Below are positions 10,250 to 20,078 of a stretch of DNA of 64,000 nt, in pieces (the first letter of the stretch is position 1; every line of letters begins with the position of its first letter). The notes beneath the pieces were generated by a model that saw nothing but the letters and a program-made list of their open reading frames with translations, was not told the DNA's origin and ran no database searches. Source of the DNA: an uncultured Thiothrix sp. (GTDB taxonomy: Bacteria; Pseudomonadota; Gammaproteobacteria; Thiotrichales; Thiotrichaceae); the NCBI RefSeq assembly GCF_937873765.1, contig NZ_CALMZC010000043.1, forward strand, positions 1 to 64,000, given 5' to 3'. The translations under genes were made by a program, and so were the position numbers.

Positions 10250-10426
10250 ATCGTTACAACGTCACTTGCCGGAGGCGGTGAAAAACTCTATACCTATATG
10301 AAAATCGCTGTGTTTCATTAACTGATCTTCTTTAGCAGCAGACGCAGACGGTGGGTGGCTCGATTGCCGCTCACGGATTTTCAATAACGCACAACTAGAT
10401 CCTATTTGTCCATTTTATGAACTCTT

Positions 10427-10747
10427 TTAGGCTGCAACGGCAATATCCGGCTCATCCAAAAACGCCAGTATGATGTCTTTTTCATCCACGCCTTGGCGGA
10501 TTAGGTCGTCCGTGATGCCATGTTCAATGCCGTCATATTCGACTACTACCTTACCATCCTGAAAGGTAATGTAGATCAGGTTGCCGCGCACCCGCCTACC
10601 CCGATCCCAACCCGCTTGCATCAGTGCGTAGCGGTCTTGAGTTTCGTCAAACAGGGTATCTAGCCGAATATTGCCATGAGAAGGGCGAAATCTGGCATAG
10701 ATTTGAATGACATGCTTTACTGCCGCGCGGTAGTTTTCCGTATCCAT
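10427..10747 (-). CDS. XisI-family protein (fdxN element excision controlling factor)
   Basis: A 106-residue XisI-type protein. The conserved centre is visible: MQAGWDRGRRVRG, IYITFQDGKVVVEYDGIEHG, and TDDLIRQGVDEKDIILAF. The family was named from Anabaena, where XisH and XisI act with a recombinase to excise the fdxN element. Most homologues in other bacteria have no assigned role. Its 5' end overlaps xisH by 31 bp, so the pair is cotranscribed. No site-specific recombinase gene is visible nearby, so an excision role here is unsupported. Confidence 0.9.
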   Translation of the reverse strand: MDTENYRAAVKHVIQIYARFRPSHGNIRLDTLFDETQDRYALMQAGWDRGRRVRGNLIYITFQDGKVVVEYDGIEHGITDDLIRQGVDEKDIILAFLDEPDIAVAA

Positions 10748-11169
10748 TTCTTCACCTCTTTTTCCTGCATATCAATGACGATTAAATCCATTGGTAGCTC
10801 GTTAATCACCAACTCACCAATCGGTTCACTGAATATCTCAGCATACGCGATGTCTGAAATAGCGAGATACACTTTGCGCTTGGGATCAACTTGCTTGAGT
10901 AGCAATTGATACAGGATATACTGCCCAATCGCTTGCTCCAAATTGTTAATGGCCGATTTACCTCGAAACTCTTTGATCTCTACTGCAATCTTCTGATCTC
11001 GCCGTTGAGCACCGATAAACTGGCTAACAGCCGGGGAATAGGCTGCACCAAGATCGACAAACAAAAAACGCTCACCGTAGGATATGACATAAGGATCATC
11101 TGTAATTTGCCAGCCATCCTTAACCAAGGCTTCTCTGACAAATTGGTGCGTTTCGTCTCTTTGTGGCAT
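10717..11169 (-). CDS. XisH-family protein, PD-(D/E)XK nuclease-like
   Basis: A 150-residue XisH-type protein. The start at MPQRDETH (11169) is chosen because the family begins with this MPxRD pattern; the in-frame extension upstream is not conserved-looking. The fold resembles Holliday-junction or PD-(D/E)XK nucleases: FVDLGA (Asp39), AVEIKEF with the E-x-K pair (Glu64, Lys66), and the following helix EQAIGQYILYQ. The first partner of the XisHI pair, it overlaps xisI. Nuclease activity is an inference from the motif. Confidence 0.88.
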   Translation of the reverse strand: MPQRDETHQFVREALVKDGWQITDDPYVISYGERFLFVDLGAAYSPAVSQFIGAQRRDQKIAVEIKEFRGKSAINNLEQAIGQYILYQLLLKQVDPKRKVYLAISDIAYAEIFSEPIGELVINELPMDLIVIDMQEKEVKKWIRKTTARQ

Positions 11170-11812
11170 CCTCTGACCGCGTGTTTTCAATAAGATTGAA
11201 ACGATTATACACGTAATGGCAATTTCTTGGAGTCGCCTTGCCTGAACTGCTATGCTGCAAACAGGCAACTATGAGCTAATAGCCAATTGATCGTTTATCA
11301 TGATTCATTGAAGCTGACTTACTTTATCAAATCCACCCCAAATTCGCACACCCGCCTACCTCGGTACGGTACTGGTTACTGGAGGAAAGGAAATAATCAA
11401 CGCTCCTTCGCTTCCTCGCGATTAAAGCGATAGCCGCTTAAGTTCAGGCCAAAATCCCCCAAAGGAGCGAGGTTGAGCTGACGGATACAACGCTTTAGCT
11501 CCTCCAAAAAACTCTCGGATGGTATGACTTGTGTTGGCTGCTAAAGCTCTGGGATGCCTGCAAGCCCAGCCGAAAGTCATGGATAAAATCTAACACTTCT
11601 GTAAGTTTGGTATCAGGAGTTTGGCTAATTTCCTTTACAGGGCTTCACTGCTAACATTTTAATCATTCGGTAGAAAAAATTTGCAGCTCTACTCAATACC
11701 TAACATAAAGCAAGCATGTTATTTCTTTGAAGTGCGAATAATAATTTAATTTGTAGTTATAGTTAACTCATCAAAAAAATTAAAACCATTTCTTTAATTA
11801 GACATATGCTTT
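11170..11812. other. Gene-poor stretch between XisH and the helicase
   Basis: About 640 bp without an intact gene. It includes a frameshifted antitoxin-like remnant (11397-11644). The part next to the helicase stop (11650-11812) is AT-rich with no gene. The segment 11300-11396 shows nothing recognisable. Confidence 0.5.
11397..11644 (-). pseudogene. Frameshifted remnant, possibly of a toxin-antitoxin antitoxin
   Basis: Two protein-like stretches lie in different frames of the minus strand. The upstream one reads PVKEISQTPDTKLTEVLDFI then HDFRLGLQ, like the N-terminus of DUF2281-type antitoxins. The downstream one reads VIPSESFLEELKRCIRQLNL and ends GYRFNREEAKER before a TGA at 11397-11399. 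A stop precedes each stretch, so neither is complete. A frameshift and loss of the start are the simplest explanation. The family assignment is tentative. Confidence 0.4.
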
Positions 11813-14800
11813 TTACTGAGTCCGCTTATCCAGCTCACGAAACAGCCCCGCATCTTTCCAAAGGTTGCGATTACCAATGACATACAACACTTCTTTAGCG
11901 CGTGTTACCGCAACATTCAATAAGTTAGGTCGCCCACCAGCCCAACCTCGCGCTCCCGTTTGGGATGGCAGGGGCGCACCCAAAACAAAAATCACCGCTT
12001 CAGCCTCACGCCCTTGCACGGTATGTACCGTCCCAACCCGATCATTCGCCCAGCGCCAAGGATCATCAACCCATCCATCAAGAATCTTGCTCTCACGCAA
12101 TTTCTGACGCAGATGATCTGCAACAATGACGAAAGGTGTAACGATATAAATATCAGGTTTTGCACGTCCCTGAACCATTTTCTGGAGTAAACGTAGCACT
12201 TCGTTACCTTCATCTTCACTCCATTTGTCTTCAGTACTTCCCCCTTGGATATGAATCCAGCGTGAAGCACCAAGTACATCCCGAATAGTCGAGGCTTTAG
12301 GCTGTTTGGCAGATACCATTAGGTTGGAATACGCCACCGCATTTGAAATACCGAACATAGGTTCTGCACAACGGCGATGCACTAATAACGGCACGCCCAC
12401 ACTACGATTACCGATCTTGCCTTCAATCTCCGTCATATACCGAGAAGCAGCATCTGCCAGAGTCTGTACCGAAGCGGTAGGAGCATTATAATGATCAGGA
12501 TCAACGCCAAAACGACGGCAAATCGCCCCAGTTAAAGTTGGCGGCAACATCACAATTGGCTCAATCTGGATGGGATCACCCACGATAACAGCACGACGGG
12601 TACGCAACATCGCCCCCACAACAGCTTGTGGCAAAGCCTGACCCGCTTCATCCACCAACAGCCATCCCAAACTATTCAGCGGCAGTTTACCAAGCATCCG
12701 GTTCACCGAAGCGAACGTTGTTGAAATTAACGGCACGACCAAAAACAATGAAGTCCACAAATCAGGAAGCAACGCCTGCTTTTGTGCATCCGGTAGTGTC
12801 TGATTCGTAAACACATTCATCAAAGCACCGAGGTTATGCCGCAAAGGTTTAGCGGCTACGTCGATAAATGCCCGATGCAATGCCATTGCCGCAATAAAAA
12901 CGTCATCGCGTGAACGCTGGGCAGCAGCCGGAAACCACGGTGTTTTTTTCTGTCGTTCATTGTTTTCCAGTGCGAAAAACTCGGTATCAGTGAACAGAAC
13001 GCCATATTTCTGTTGGGCATCAGCGATACTTTGCTTGGCCTGTTTATGTCGATTCCAAGCCACTTGCCAAGCCATTTCAGCATTATTTTTCTCATTGGTT
13101 AGCTGCTGCAACTGCCTGTCTAACTGCTGTAATTTCTTGCCCCATTCGGCACAATGCGTTTCCGCTTCACGGCAACTGACTTGTATAGAGGCAAGCCTTT
13201 TTACCCACGCTTTGGCAGATTGGGTACGGAACAATCTTGCCCAAAATCCTGGTTTGACCTGCTGATGGCTCTCCAAATCTTCTGTCACACGTTGACGTTG
13301 AAGGTCAGCAGCCGTATGACGATTCTGCACACTAGAGACATCTACTTCACAGCGATAGACCTCACCCGTCAGTTGGTCACGTTTTGCCAAAGCATCTACT
13401 TCGTTTCGGGCAAAAATGGAGAGTTGCTCCATTTCTTGACGCAATCCTTCCAACCATTTCTGAATCTGGCGGCTTTTATCCAAAGCAGCGAGAAAATCAT
13501 TACGGGCGCTTTTCCAGCTTTTTGCTGCATCATCAACATTCGTAGGTGGCTTTTCCATCTCAACGATGTACGGTGGTCTATAAGTAATTTCACCTGTTTG
13601 TGGGTCAACCACTTCTATTTGTGGCTTTGTACCGGATGCTGCCTGTAAGTAGCTGTTCAAACCATAATCATCATCCCACCAAAAGTCTTGCTTGAATTGG
13701 CTGCGATTTTTGGTATTCCCCAAAACTGCGGCGATTGCACCCCATGTTTCGGTTTGGTGTAACTGGTCAGACAAAACTTTGAAGTAACGTAATCCAGAAG
13801 CTTCATCAGCAATAGCCTTCAAACCCGGCAATTCAGCACTCACGTTCTCTACCGCTTTGTTATTGGAAGAAGCGACCAATAATTCAAAGCCTCGTAATGA
13901 TTCGGCCACTCGATATAAGTGAAGCCACCCGTTGCCGACTTTGATTTTTTGGCCTGAGTGTTCAAAAACACTGGTAGGGTCATCAAACTTTGCCATTACC
14001 TCCGCCCGTTGCGTGATGACACCCGCAACCAAATCCCGTAGCAACGTTGTTTTACCTGTTCCGGGAGGCCCATTGATACCCAGCAATCCCCCGTCCTGTG
14101 TTTCCTGAAACGCTAAATTGACCGCTGCTTGCTGAAGCAGCACTAGTGGATGATTTCCCTGACTAGGCCAACGTGCCAACGGTGTTGATTGCGGACTTAC
14201 CGCATTGCTCAACGCTGCCTCATCCAAGCATAAATCAATCCTGTCCTTGTGGCGCATAACGCCAAGATACTGCTGAAGGCTCTTACACTGTCCTTTCGGC
14301 AATACTTGCCGAGCCAATGCAAGGTCTTTCAAAAAGAAACTGTTTAATAACAGTGGCTCTGGTGAGCTTGGATCTTTGAAGTAAGCATAAGCGCGAATGG
14401 CAAAATCTGGGGCTTCAACCCACTCAAACGGCAACCCTAAAGTCTTAACCAGCGTTTCGTAGGCAGCGAACAGCACCTGATGTGAAATCGGCATTTCTCG
14501 TCTTTTCTCTTGGTCGTCCTTGCCAATTGCGCCACCCAACAAAATGCTTTCGGTCTTTTCAACCAGTTGATCTTCAACATCTGACCATTGCGCCAACCCA
14601 GACAAATCGCTGTTCAATGCTTGCATGACTCCCCAAGCAAAGCTGGAAACACCAACCGCAGGCGATTCAACAAGTTGCCCTTTTTGGTTGACAACCACAA
14701 TAGCCAGTGCTGCTTTACCACACATACTTGGTTTTTCTGGACGTGTATCACCATAACGCTCAATCAGACAATTCACGGCTGGCTCTAACTTCAACGTCCC

Positions 14801-15343
14801 TAATATAATCTGATAATAAAGACGGAAATTTGGGCGAGACTTCTCACCTTTTTCCCAAGGCAATCCCTGATTGAATCCCACAACTCGTGACTTATCACCA
14901 CTTGCCAAATCTTCAGGACGGTTAAAATTTTGTGGGGAAAGCACTTCCAACGACGTCCATGCTGACAATATGTTTTCGGAGATGTTGGTTACCGGAGGGA
15001 ATGCTTGCGGCTCTGGCGAGTCATTTTGCTTACAGCAAATCGGAGGAAGTGTAGATATTTGAGCTTTTGTTGATAACAAAGGACTGGCTAATTCTTCTAA
15101 AACAGAAGAGGGAGAAGAAAGTAGAATCGGTATTTGCTCAGGTAGTTTGTTGACCAATCGTTCTATTTTTGCTGATTTCAGTTGTTTTTCTACTTGCGAA
15201 CGGAGTTTTGCTGCACGTTTTGTTGTACGTTGACTCAACTCCTCATGTAATTTATGAAGTTGTGCAGCATCATTATCGCACTTGGCAAATAATAGCTCCA
15301 AATCTTCATTAGAGAATGAAAACAAAGGACGAAAATGAGGCAT
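11813..15343 (-). CDS. Large SF1 (Upf1/Dna2-like) DNA/RNA helicase with coiled-coil insertion
   Basis: A 1176-residue superfamily 1 helicase. Walker A is GPPGTGKT (425-432), motif II LLVDEAGQA (895-903), and motif III GDPIQIEP (922-929), the pattern of Upf1/Dna2-type enzymes. Motif V (TVHTVQGREAEAVIF) and motif VI (NVAVTRAKEVLYVIG) lie near the C-terminus. Between Walker A and motif II are about 460 residues, including a Gln/Arg/Lys-rich predicted coiled coil at ~620-775. The first ~400 residues show no domain I recognise. It has no neighbouring housekeeping partner and borders a decay zone and XisHI, which suggests an accessory, possibly defence or mobile-element role. That role is inference. 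Confidence 0.85.
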   Translation of the reverse strand: MPHFRPLFSFSNEDLELLFAKCDNDAAQLHKLHEELSQRTTKRAAKLRSQVEKQLKSAKIERLVNKLPEQIPILLSSPSSVLEELASPLLSTKAQISTLPPICCKQNDSPEPQAFPPVTNISENILSAWTSLEVLSPQNFNRPEDLASGDKSRVVGFNQGLPWEKGEKSRPNFRLYYQIILGTLKLEPAVNCLIERYGDTRPEKPSMCGKAALAIVVVNQKGQLVESPAVGVSSFAWGVMQALNSDLSGLAQWSDVEDQLVEKTESILLGGAIGKDDQEKRREMPISHQVLFAAYETLVKTLGLPFEWVEAPDFAIRAYAYFKDPSSPEPLLLNSFFLKDLALARQVLPKGQCKSLQQYLGVMRHKDRIDLCLDEAALSNAVSPQSTPLARWPSQGNHPLVLLQQAAVNLAFQETQDGGLLGINGPPGTGKTTLLRDLVAGVITQRAEVMAKFDDPTSVFEHSGQKIKVGNGWLHLYRVAESLRGFELLVASSNNKAVENVSAELPGLKAIADEASGLRYFKVLSDQLHQTETWGAIAAVLGNTKNRSQFKQDFWWDDDYGLNSYLQAASGTKPQIEVVDPQTGEITYRPPYIVEMEKPPTNVDDAAKSWKSARNDFLAALDKSRQIQKWLEGLRQEMEQLSIFARNEVDALAKRDQLTGEVYRCEVDVSSVQNRHTAADLQRQRVTEDLESHQQVKPGFWARLFRTQSAKAWVKRLASIQVSCREAETHCAEWGKKLQQLDRQLQQLTNEKNNAEMAWQVAWNRHKQAKQSIADAQQKYGVLFTDTEFFALENNERQKKTPWFPAAAQRSRDDVFIAAMALHRAFIDVAAKPLRHNLGALMNVFTNQTLPDAQKQALLPDLWTSLFLVVPLISTTFASVNRMLGKLPLNSLGWLLVDEAGQALPQAVVGAMLRTRRAVIVGDPIQIEPIVMLPPTLTGAICRRFGVDPDHYNAPTASVQTLADAASRYMTEIEGKIGNRSVGVPLLVHRRCAEPMFGISNAVAYSNLMVSAKQPKASTIRDVLGASRWIHIQGGSTEDKWSEDEGNEVLRLLQKMVQGRAKPDIYIVTPFVIVADHLRQKLRESKILDGWVDDPWRWANDRVGTVHTVQGREAEAVIFVLGAPLPSQTGARGWAGGRPNLLNVAVTRAKEVLYVIGNRNLWKDAGLFRELDKRTQ

Positions 15344-15461
15344 CTTCTTGTCTCAAAACTTGGCAAAAAAATAAGAATACCAGAATGACCAACTATAAAA
15401 AGTGACAGAAATTACAGATTGTCTATCCCTGAAATAGCATCAGTGCATTGTAAATTAACCT

Positions 15462-15471
15462 CCCCCCCCCC
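15462..15471 (+). repeat. Homopolymeric run of 10 C in divergent promoter region
   Basis: An uninterrupted C10 tract lies between the divergent helicase and DUF2058 genes. A TATACT hexamer at 15482-15487 could be a -10 box for DUF2058, and TTAACC at 15455-15460 lies 21 bp upstream of it, with the C-tract between. Such tracts can change length by slippage. It could also be a sequencing-prone site. Confidence 0.6.
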
Positions 15472-15522
15472 TAAGCAATGCTATACTACTCGCCTCTTTC
15501 AGCAGTGGTGGATACTAAAACC

Positions 15523-16086
15523 ATGACTTCCTTAAAAGACCAACTTCTCAAAGCTGGTTTGATTGATCAAGCGAAAGCGGAAAAAGCCGCCCGCGAGGAG
15601 CGGAAAAACGCACATCAAAAAACCGCGAAGGCCCAAAAAGAAGCCAAGCGCACGGGCGAGGTGAAAGTGGATGAAGCTAAGTTACTCGCTGAAAAAGCCT
15701 TACAAGAACAAGCAGAGCGTTCCAAACAGCTCAATCGCCAGCAGCGTGAGCAAGCCGAGCAGAAAGCCATTCAAGCCCAGATTCGCCAACTCATCGAAAT
15801 GAATCGGATTGACCGCAGACAAGGCGAAATCAGCTATCAGTTTGCCGATCAGAACAAGATCAAAAAAATCTTCGTGACTGAATTACTACAAGATCGTCTA
15901 GCCTATGGCATGATCGCTATTGTGCGCCTTGGTGATGGTTATGAACTCGTGCCCCGTGTCGTGGCTGAAAAAATCGTGCAGCGTGATACAAGTGCTGTCG
16001 TGGTCTTGAATGTGAATAAAAACCCGACTCCTGCTGAAGAAGATCCTTACGCAGCCTATCAAATTCCTGATGATTTAATGTGGTAA
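15523..16086 (+). CDS. DUF2058 family protein (YaiL-like)
   Basis: A 187-residue DUF2058 protein, conserved in gammaproteobacteria and sometimes labelled nucleoprotein/polynucleotide-associated enzyme. Residues ~1-100 are a long Lys/Glu/Gln/Ala-rich helix ([16 protein letters not shown] onward). The C-terminal ~85 residues form the conserved globular part ([46 protein letters not shown]). The ATG at 15523 is chosen over an in-frame ATG at 15478 because family members start [13 protein letters not shown]. Molecular function is not established. Confidence 0.9.
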   Translation: MTSLKDQLLKAGLIDQAKAEKAAREERKNAHQKTAKAQKEAKRTGEVKVDEAKLLAEKALQEQAERSKQLNRQQREQAEQKAIQAQIRQLIEMNRIDRRQGEISYQFADQNKIKKIFVTELLQDRLAYGMIAIVRLGDGYELVPRVVAEKIVQRDTSAVVVLNVNKNPTPAEEDPYAAYQIPDDLMW

Positions 16087-16123
16087 GTCACTAAGCCCTT
16101 TTGCCACTTACCCAACGGTAGCT

Positions 16124-17788
16124 ATGAAATCCATCACTCGCTTATTGCGCCTTTGGACTATTCAACGCGTCTTCATCCGGCATGGTCTGGATGAACTCGT
16201 GCTGAGTATTCCATTGTTCCGTCCGGTTGCCTTTATCTATCATCTCTTGCCGTGGAATTGGAAGCGTAAAAACCAAGATTTAGGGCCACGTGGTGAACGT
16301 ATTCGTTTATCTCTAGAAGCATTAGGGCCGATTTTTATTAAATTTGGGCAAATGCTTTCTACGCGTCGCGATTTAATGCCGGATGATATTGCAAGCGAAC
16401 TGACACGCTTACAAGATCGGGTTCCACCCTTTTCGAGTATTGAAGCTCGACAGTTAATCGAGAAAGCTTATGGACGCCCAGTCACCGAAGTTTTCCAACG
16501 CTTTGAAACCGACCCACTAGCCTCCGCCTCGATTGCTCAAGTACATGCAGCCCAACTTTGGGATGGCAAAGAAGTGGTGGTCAAAGTGCTACGTCCGGGG
16601 ATTGAGAAGATTATTCGCCAAGATATTGAAGTTATGTATCTCTTGGCGGAATTAGTGCAACGTTATTGGAAAGATGCCCGCCGTTTGCGCCCCGTCGAAA
16701 TTGTGGCCGAATACGAGAAAACGATTTTCGACGAACTCGATTTAATGCGTGAAGCGGCCAATGCTAGCCAAGTACGACGCAATTTTGAAAGCAATCCGGT
16801 GCTATACGTGCCTGAAGTTTACTGGAATTACACGCATACCAATGTGATGGTGATGGAGCGGATTTATGGTATTCCGGTGGGCGATATTCAGCGCCTAAAA
16901 GATTTGGGGATAAACTTTAAGCGTTTAGGCGAGCTAGGGGTTGAGGTCTTTTTCACCCAAGTCTTCCGCCACAACTTCTTTCACGCGGATATGCATCCGG
17001 GGAATATTTTTGTAGATGCCACTCACCCACATGAACCGCAATATATGGCGGTCGATTTCGGGATTGTCGGGACACTCACCCCAGAAGATAAGCGTTATTT
17101 AGCTGAAAACTTCTATGCTTTTTTCAACCGTGATTATAAACGAGTGGCTGAATTACACGTAGAATCAGGCTGGGTTCCAGCCAATACCCGTGTTGACGAA
17201 TTTGAATCGGCGATTCGCTCAGTATGTGAGCCTATTTTTAACTTACCTATTAAAGATATTTCCTTTGGGAATTTTTTACTGCGTTTATTCCAAACCGCAC
17301 GCCGCTTTAATATGGAAGTGCAACCGCAACTTGTCTTACTGCAAAAGACCTTATTGAATATCGAAGGTTTAGGACGGCAACTGTATCCTGATTTAGATTT
17401 ATGGTCGACGGCCAAACCCTTTATTGAGCGTTGGATGGATGAGCAAGTGGGTGTGCGGGCACTATTGAATGGCGTAAAAGTTAATCTTCCTAAATTACTG
17501 GAAAATCTACCTTATATGCCAAACCTACTGCATGACGTCCTCAAACAAAGCGCCCAACACCAAATGAAATTACAATGGGAGTCTAAGCAACTAGAAACCT
17601 TACAAAAAAAATTACAGAGCACTCAGCTAAAAACTCAATTTATTATTGCAGGTGGTAGTTTATTGGTAGGCGGTGCTTTATTTAATACCAGTTCTTATAT
17701 CAATCAAGATTCTGGATTATTTTTAACTACTGGCAGTTTAGCACTCATTGGCTTGGGTTTAATCCTATATGGATTACTCAAGCGTTAA
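16124..17788 (+). CDS. ubiB: UbiB, ABC1/ADCK-family ubiquinone biosynthesis kinase-like protein
   Basis: Atypical protein-kinase-like ATPase needed for ubiquinone synthesis, probably helping extract lipid intermediates from the membrane. The 554 residues fit the family. The KxGQ signature is [15 protein letters not shown], the Ala-rich nucleotide loop is [10 protein letters not shown], the VAIK-like Lys is in VVVKVLRPG, and catalytic motifs appear in [13 protein letters not shown] and AVDFGIVG. Two C-terminal hydrophobic helices (~510-552) are predicted membrane anchors. Its stop codon overlaps the convergent yqjK-like gene by 4 bp. Confidence 0.96.
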   Translation: MKSITRLLRLWTIQRVFIRHGLDELVLSIPLFRPVAFIYHLLPWNWKRKNQDLGPRGERIRLSLEALGPIFIKFGQMLSTRRDLMPDDIASELTRLQDRVPPFSSIEARQLIEKAYGRPVTEVFQRFETDPLASASIAQVHAAQLWDGKEVVVKVLRPGIEKIIRQDIEVMYLLAELVQRYWKDARRLRPVEIVAEYEKTIFDELDLMREAANASQVRRNFESNPVLYVPEVYWNYTHTNVMVMERIYGIPVGDIQRLKDLGINFKRLGELGVEVFFTQVFRHNFFHADMHPGNIFVDATHPHEPQYMAVDFGIVGTLTPEDKRYLAENFYAFFNRDYKRVAELHVESGWVPANTRVDEFESAIRSVCEPIFNLPIKDISFGNFLLRLFQTARRFNMEVQPQLVLLQKTLLNIEGLGRQLYPDLDLWSTAKPFIERWMDEQVGVRALLNGVKVNLPKLLENLPYMPNLLHDVLKQSAQHQMKLQWESKQLETLQKKLQSTQLKTQFIIAGGSLLVGGALFNTSSYINQDSGLFLTTGSLALIGLGLILYGLLKR

Positions 17789-18012
17789 AGGTATTTTCGT
17801 GCTAACTCAACACCTAGAGCATAGATGCCATTTGTCATTTTTTGATCTTTTTTAACGAGTTGATAAAAAATAAATCCACTGGCTAAACCTAAACCTACGC
17901 TTGTCCAAGGATGTTGGCGCAAGGGTTCTAAATAATCGATTTGCTCCGCTTTAGCGCGGACTAAAGCTTTTGCTTCGGCTACACTTTGCGGTTTAATTGT
18001 AGCGCGTACCAT
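17785..18012 (-). CDS. YqjK-like small protein
   Basis: A 75-residue basic protein with a hydrophobic stretch near [20 protein letters not shown]. The start at 18012 is supported by a strong GGAGGT five bases upstream; a longer in-frame extension lacks this. It overlaps the upstream YqjE-like gene by 34 bp and is the last gene of a DUF883-YqjE-small protein operon, the arrangement of yqjD-yqjE-yqjK in E. coli. Assignment by position and character; sequence identity to YqjK is not certain. Confidence 0.6.
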   Translation of the reverse strand: MVRATIKPQSVAEAKALVRAKAEQIDYLEPLRQHPWTSVGLGLASGFIFYQLVKKDQKMTNGIYALGVELARKYL

Positions 18013-18263
18013 ATAACACCTCCGGTTAATCCGAAACCTAAGACAGCAGTCACTAAAAAGACTATCGGTACTTCCCAATACTGCACCAGAAAATTGTAAA
18101 AAGCAGCCATTAGCAACAATAGACTGCCTAAAGCTAAAAACGCAGCTATCATCATTAACAGAGATACCGCCAAGGTTTTTAAAACCTTTTGCTTAAACAG
18201 GCGACCTTCCGCTTCAGCTAAGTCAAATAAACTAATTACTGTTTCTGTTAATGCTTTCATCAC
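17979..18263 (-). CDS. YqjE-like phage-holin-family membrane protein
   Basis: A 94-residue protein with two hydrophobic helices (~30-55 and ~65-90) after an N-terminal amphipathic segment (LTETVISLFDLAEAEGRLFKQK). This is the layout of the YqjE / phage holin III-like family, which is not phage-derived in most genomes. It is second in the DUF883-YqjE-YqjK-like operon and overlaps the third gene. Role unknown; related genes in E. coli belong to membrane and stationary-phase functions. Confidence 0.75.
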   Translation of the reverse strand: MMKALTETVISLFDLAEAEGRLFKQKVLKTLAVSLLMMIAAFLALGSLLLLMAAFYNFLVQYWEVPIVFLVTAVLGFGLTGGVIWYALQLNRKV

Positions 18264-18297
18264 TACGCTACTCGTCTAATTAGTTAAGCACTAGAAG

Positions 18298-18609
18298 TTA
18301 GTTTCGTCCACCTAATAAGCGAGAAAGCACAAACCCAACGCCAAATGCAATAGCAATACTAGCCACTGGATTAGCTTTTACATAGGTTTCAACTTGGGCT
18401 AAGCCATCCGACCCAACGGCTTGTACTTGCTGAGCTTTTTTGAGAGCAGCATCTTTGTAATCTTCTACGCTGCTAGCAATCTTCTCTTGTAAATCAGCCG
18501 TTTTTTGCTCACCATTTTCTTTTAGCGTTTGCAATAAATCAGCGACTTGCGATTTTAATTTTTCGAACTCAAGCTGTACGTCAAAATCAGGGTCTTGTTG
18601 CTTTGCCAT
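18298..18609 (-). CDS. DUF883 (YqjD/ElaB family) membrane-anchored protein
   Basis: A 103-residue protein with a long amphipathic helix (VQLEFEKLKSQVADLLQTLK onward), then a linker with VETYVKANPVASIAIAFGVG and a C-terminal single membrane helix ending SRLLGGRN. This is the YqjD/ElaB pattern; E. coli members are inner-membrane proteins that bind ribosomes in stationary phase. It is first in the three-gene operon, and a clear GGAG-type site lies upstream of the ATG. Confidence 0.88.
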   Translation of the reverse strand: MAKQQDPDFDVQLEFEKLKSQVADLLQTLKENGEQKTADLQEKIASSVEDYKDAALKKAQQVQAVGSDGLAQVETYVKANPVASIAIAFGVGFVLSRLLGGRN

Positions 18610-18774
18610 CGGTAATCTCCTTTCAACACTGATGAGTCACTCAATATACCTTACAACAAAATTAGCAAGATGCGATAAAACCTCGTAAATTCCATGCTTA
18701 ATTTCAAAAAATGACTTGCATACCTAGTCATCTACTTAATGATGATCAAGTACAGACTATAGGCTAGCAATCAT

Positions 18775-19386
18775 TCAATGCCGCGTTAACATGCCGCGTT
18801 CGACAATAAAATCAATAATCGTCTGTAATCCCTTCTTTTCCTTTAAATTAGAAAACACAAAAGGACGCTCGCCACGCATGCGTTTACTGTCCGCCTCCAT
18901 CACTTCCAAAGAAGCACCTACGTAGGGAGCAAGGTCAATTTTATTAATGACAAACAAATCAGAACGAGTGATTCCTGGGCCACCTTTACGAGGAATTTTT
19001 TCACCCTCTGCCACATCAATCACGTAAATCGTTAAATCGGCTAATTCAGGGCTAAACGTTGCGGATAAATTATCCCCACCACTTTCAATAAAAATCACAT
19101 CGAGTTGTGGAAAACGAATTTGTAAATCTTCGACTGCGGCTAAATTCATCGAAGCGTCTTCACGAATCGCGGTATGGGGGCAACCGCCAGTTTCTACCCC
19201 CACAATGCGTTCCACCGGTAAAGCTTCACTGCGCATTAAAAACTGGGCATCTTCTTTGGTGTAAATATCATTGGTGACTACCGCGATTTCATAGTCATCA
19301 CGCATCGCTTTGCATAAAGCATCCAACAAAGCTGTTTTACCAGAACCCACTGGCCCACCGACTCCAACTCGTAAGGGATTTGACAT
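18775..19386 (-). CDS. ureG: Urease accessory GTPase UreG
   Basis: SIMIBI-class GTPase that delivers nickel for urease maturation with UreD, UreF and UreE. The 203 residues have the usual length. P-loop [17 protein letters not shown], metal-binding GCPHTA (the CPH motif), [17 protein letters not shown], and [11 protein letters not shown] for base recognition are all present. It follows ureF by 17 bp at the end of the ureE-ureF-ureG set. Codon use is like the general genome, unlike ureABC. Confidence 0.97.
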   Translation of the reverse strand: MSNPLRVGVGGPVGSGKTALLDALCKAMRDDYEIAVVTNDIYTKEDAQFLMRSEALPVERIVGVETGGCPHTAIREDASMNLAAVEDLQIRFPQLDVIFIESGGDNLSATFSPELADLTIYVIDVAEGEKIPRKGGPGITRSDLFVINKIDLAPYVGASLEVMEADSKRMRGERPFVFSNLKEKKGLQTIIDFIVERGMLTRH

Positions 19387-19403
19387 GGTATTAAGTCCTT
19401 GAT

Positions 19404-20078
19404 TTAAGATCTAAATAAACGAGTATACTGTGTTTCATGCCGACTACTGGCAATGGCTAAAGCCGGTAAAGCGGCTCCCATTTCTTCATCAGCAAGGTTT
19501 AAGCCTTGTTCCACAGCAGCCAAGAGTAAAGGTGTCATTTGATGCAAAACTTTCTGCCCCTGTGTCTGCCCCAGTGGAATAATCTTCACGGCGGATAAAA
19601 CCAAATTTTCTAGCCAGCTCCAAACATAGCCATAAGCCGCCTGTTCTAATTGAACCTGCCAATAGCAACTCGCTAAGGCAAACGCAGCCACTTGGCTTTG
19701 ACTCAACAAGGGTTTATGCGCCGCTGCTTGTGGTAGTTCTAAGGCAATTAATAAATCCGTTAAAGCACGCCCCCGATTTTTTTCCTCCAGCAATAACTCA
19801 CTGGTTTCACGACTGGCATTGGAAACTGCAATCCACGACTCTACCGCTACTAAATCATCCACTTGCCAAGCCAAATACAAGCGCTTTAACAGGGGTAAAT
19901 CTAAATGTGTAATGGAACTATGCAATTGGCTGCCTAACCAAGCTTGCAATGAGTTCACATCCTTAATCCAGCCCGTTTCCACCGCCCATTCAATACCTTG
20001 TGAATAGGTAAAGGAACCAATCGGTAGAGTTGGGCTAATTAAATGCATGAGGCGCAAGAGCGCCAGCGGCTCAGTCAT
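19404..20078 (-). CDS. ureF: Urease accessory protein UreF
   Basis: All-helical protein that with UreD links UreG to apo-urease. 224 residues from the ATG at 20078; an in-frame extension to 20174 lies inside ureE and is rejected. [20 protein letters not shown] is the family N-terminus, and [13 protein letters not shown] at the C-terminus is also characteristic. The start lies 8 bp inside the ureE 3' end, so translation is coupled. Confidence 0.95.
   Translation of the reverse strand: MTEPLALLRLMHLISPTLPIGSFTYSQGIEWAVETGWIKDVNSLQAWLGSQLHSSITHLDLPLLKRLYLAWQVDDLVAVESWIAVSNASRETSELLLEEKNRGRALTDLLIALELPQAAAHKPLLSQSQVAAFALASCYWQVQLEQAAYGYVWSWLENLVLSAVKIIPLGQTQGQKVLHQMTPLLLAAVEQGLNLADEEMGAALPALAIASSRHETQYTRLFRS

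Larger units (their letters stand above)
9726..10426. other. Gene-poor stretch before XisI
   Basis: About 700 bp with no confident gene. It holds a tandem 89-bp duplication at its upstream end and one doubtful short ORF on the minus strand. The rest (10250-10426) shows nothing recognisable. Together with the decayed genes at 11.4 kb, this looks like an insertion and decay zone. Confidence 0.5.

Noticed and set aside
13154..13648. 164-residue plus-strand ORF inside the helicase
   Set aside because: Antisense of a long intact frame; no signal peptide or family motifs.
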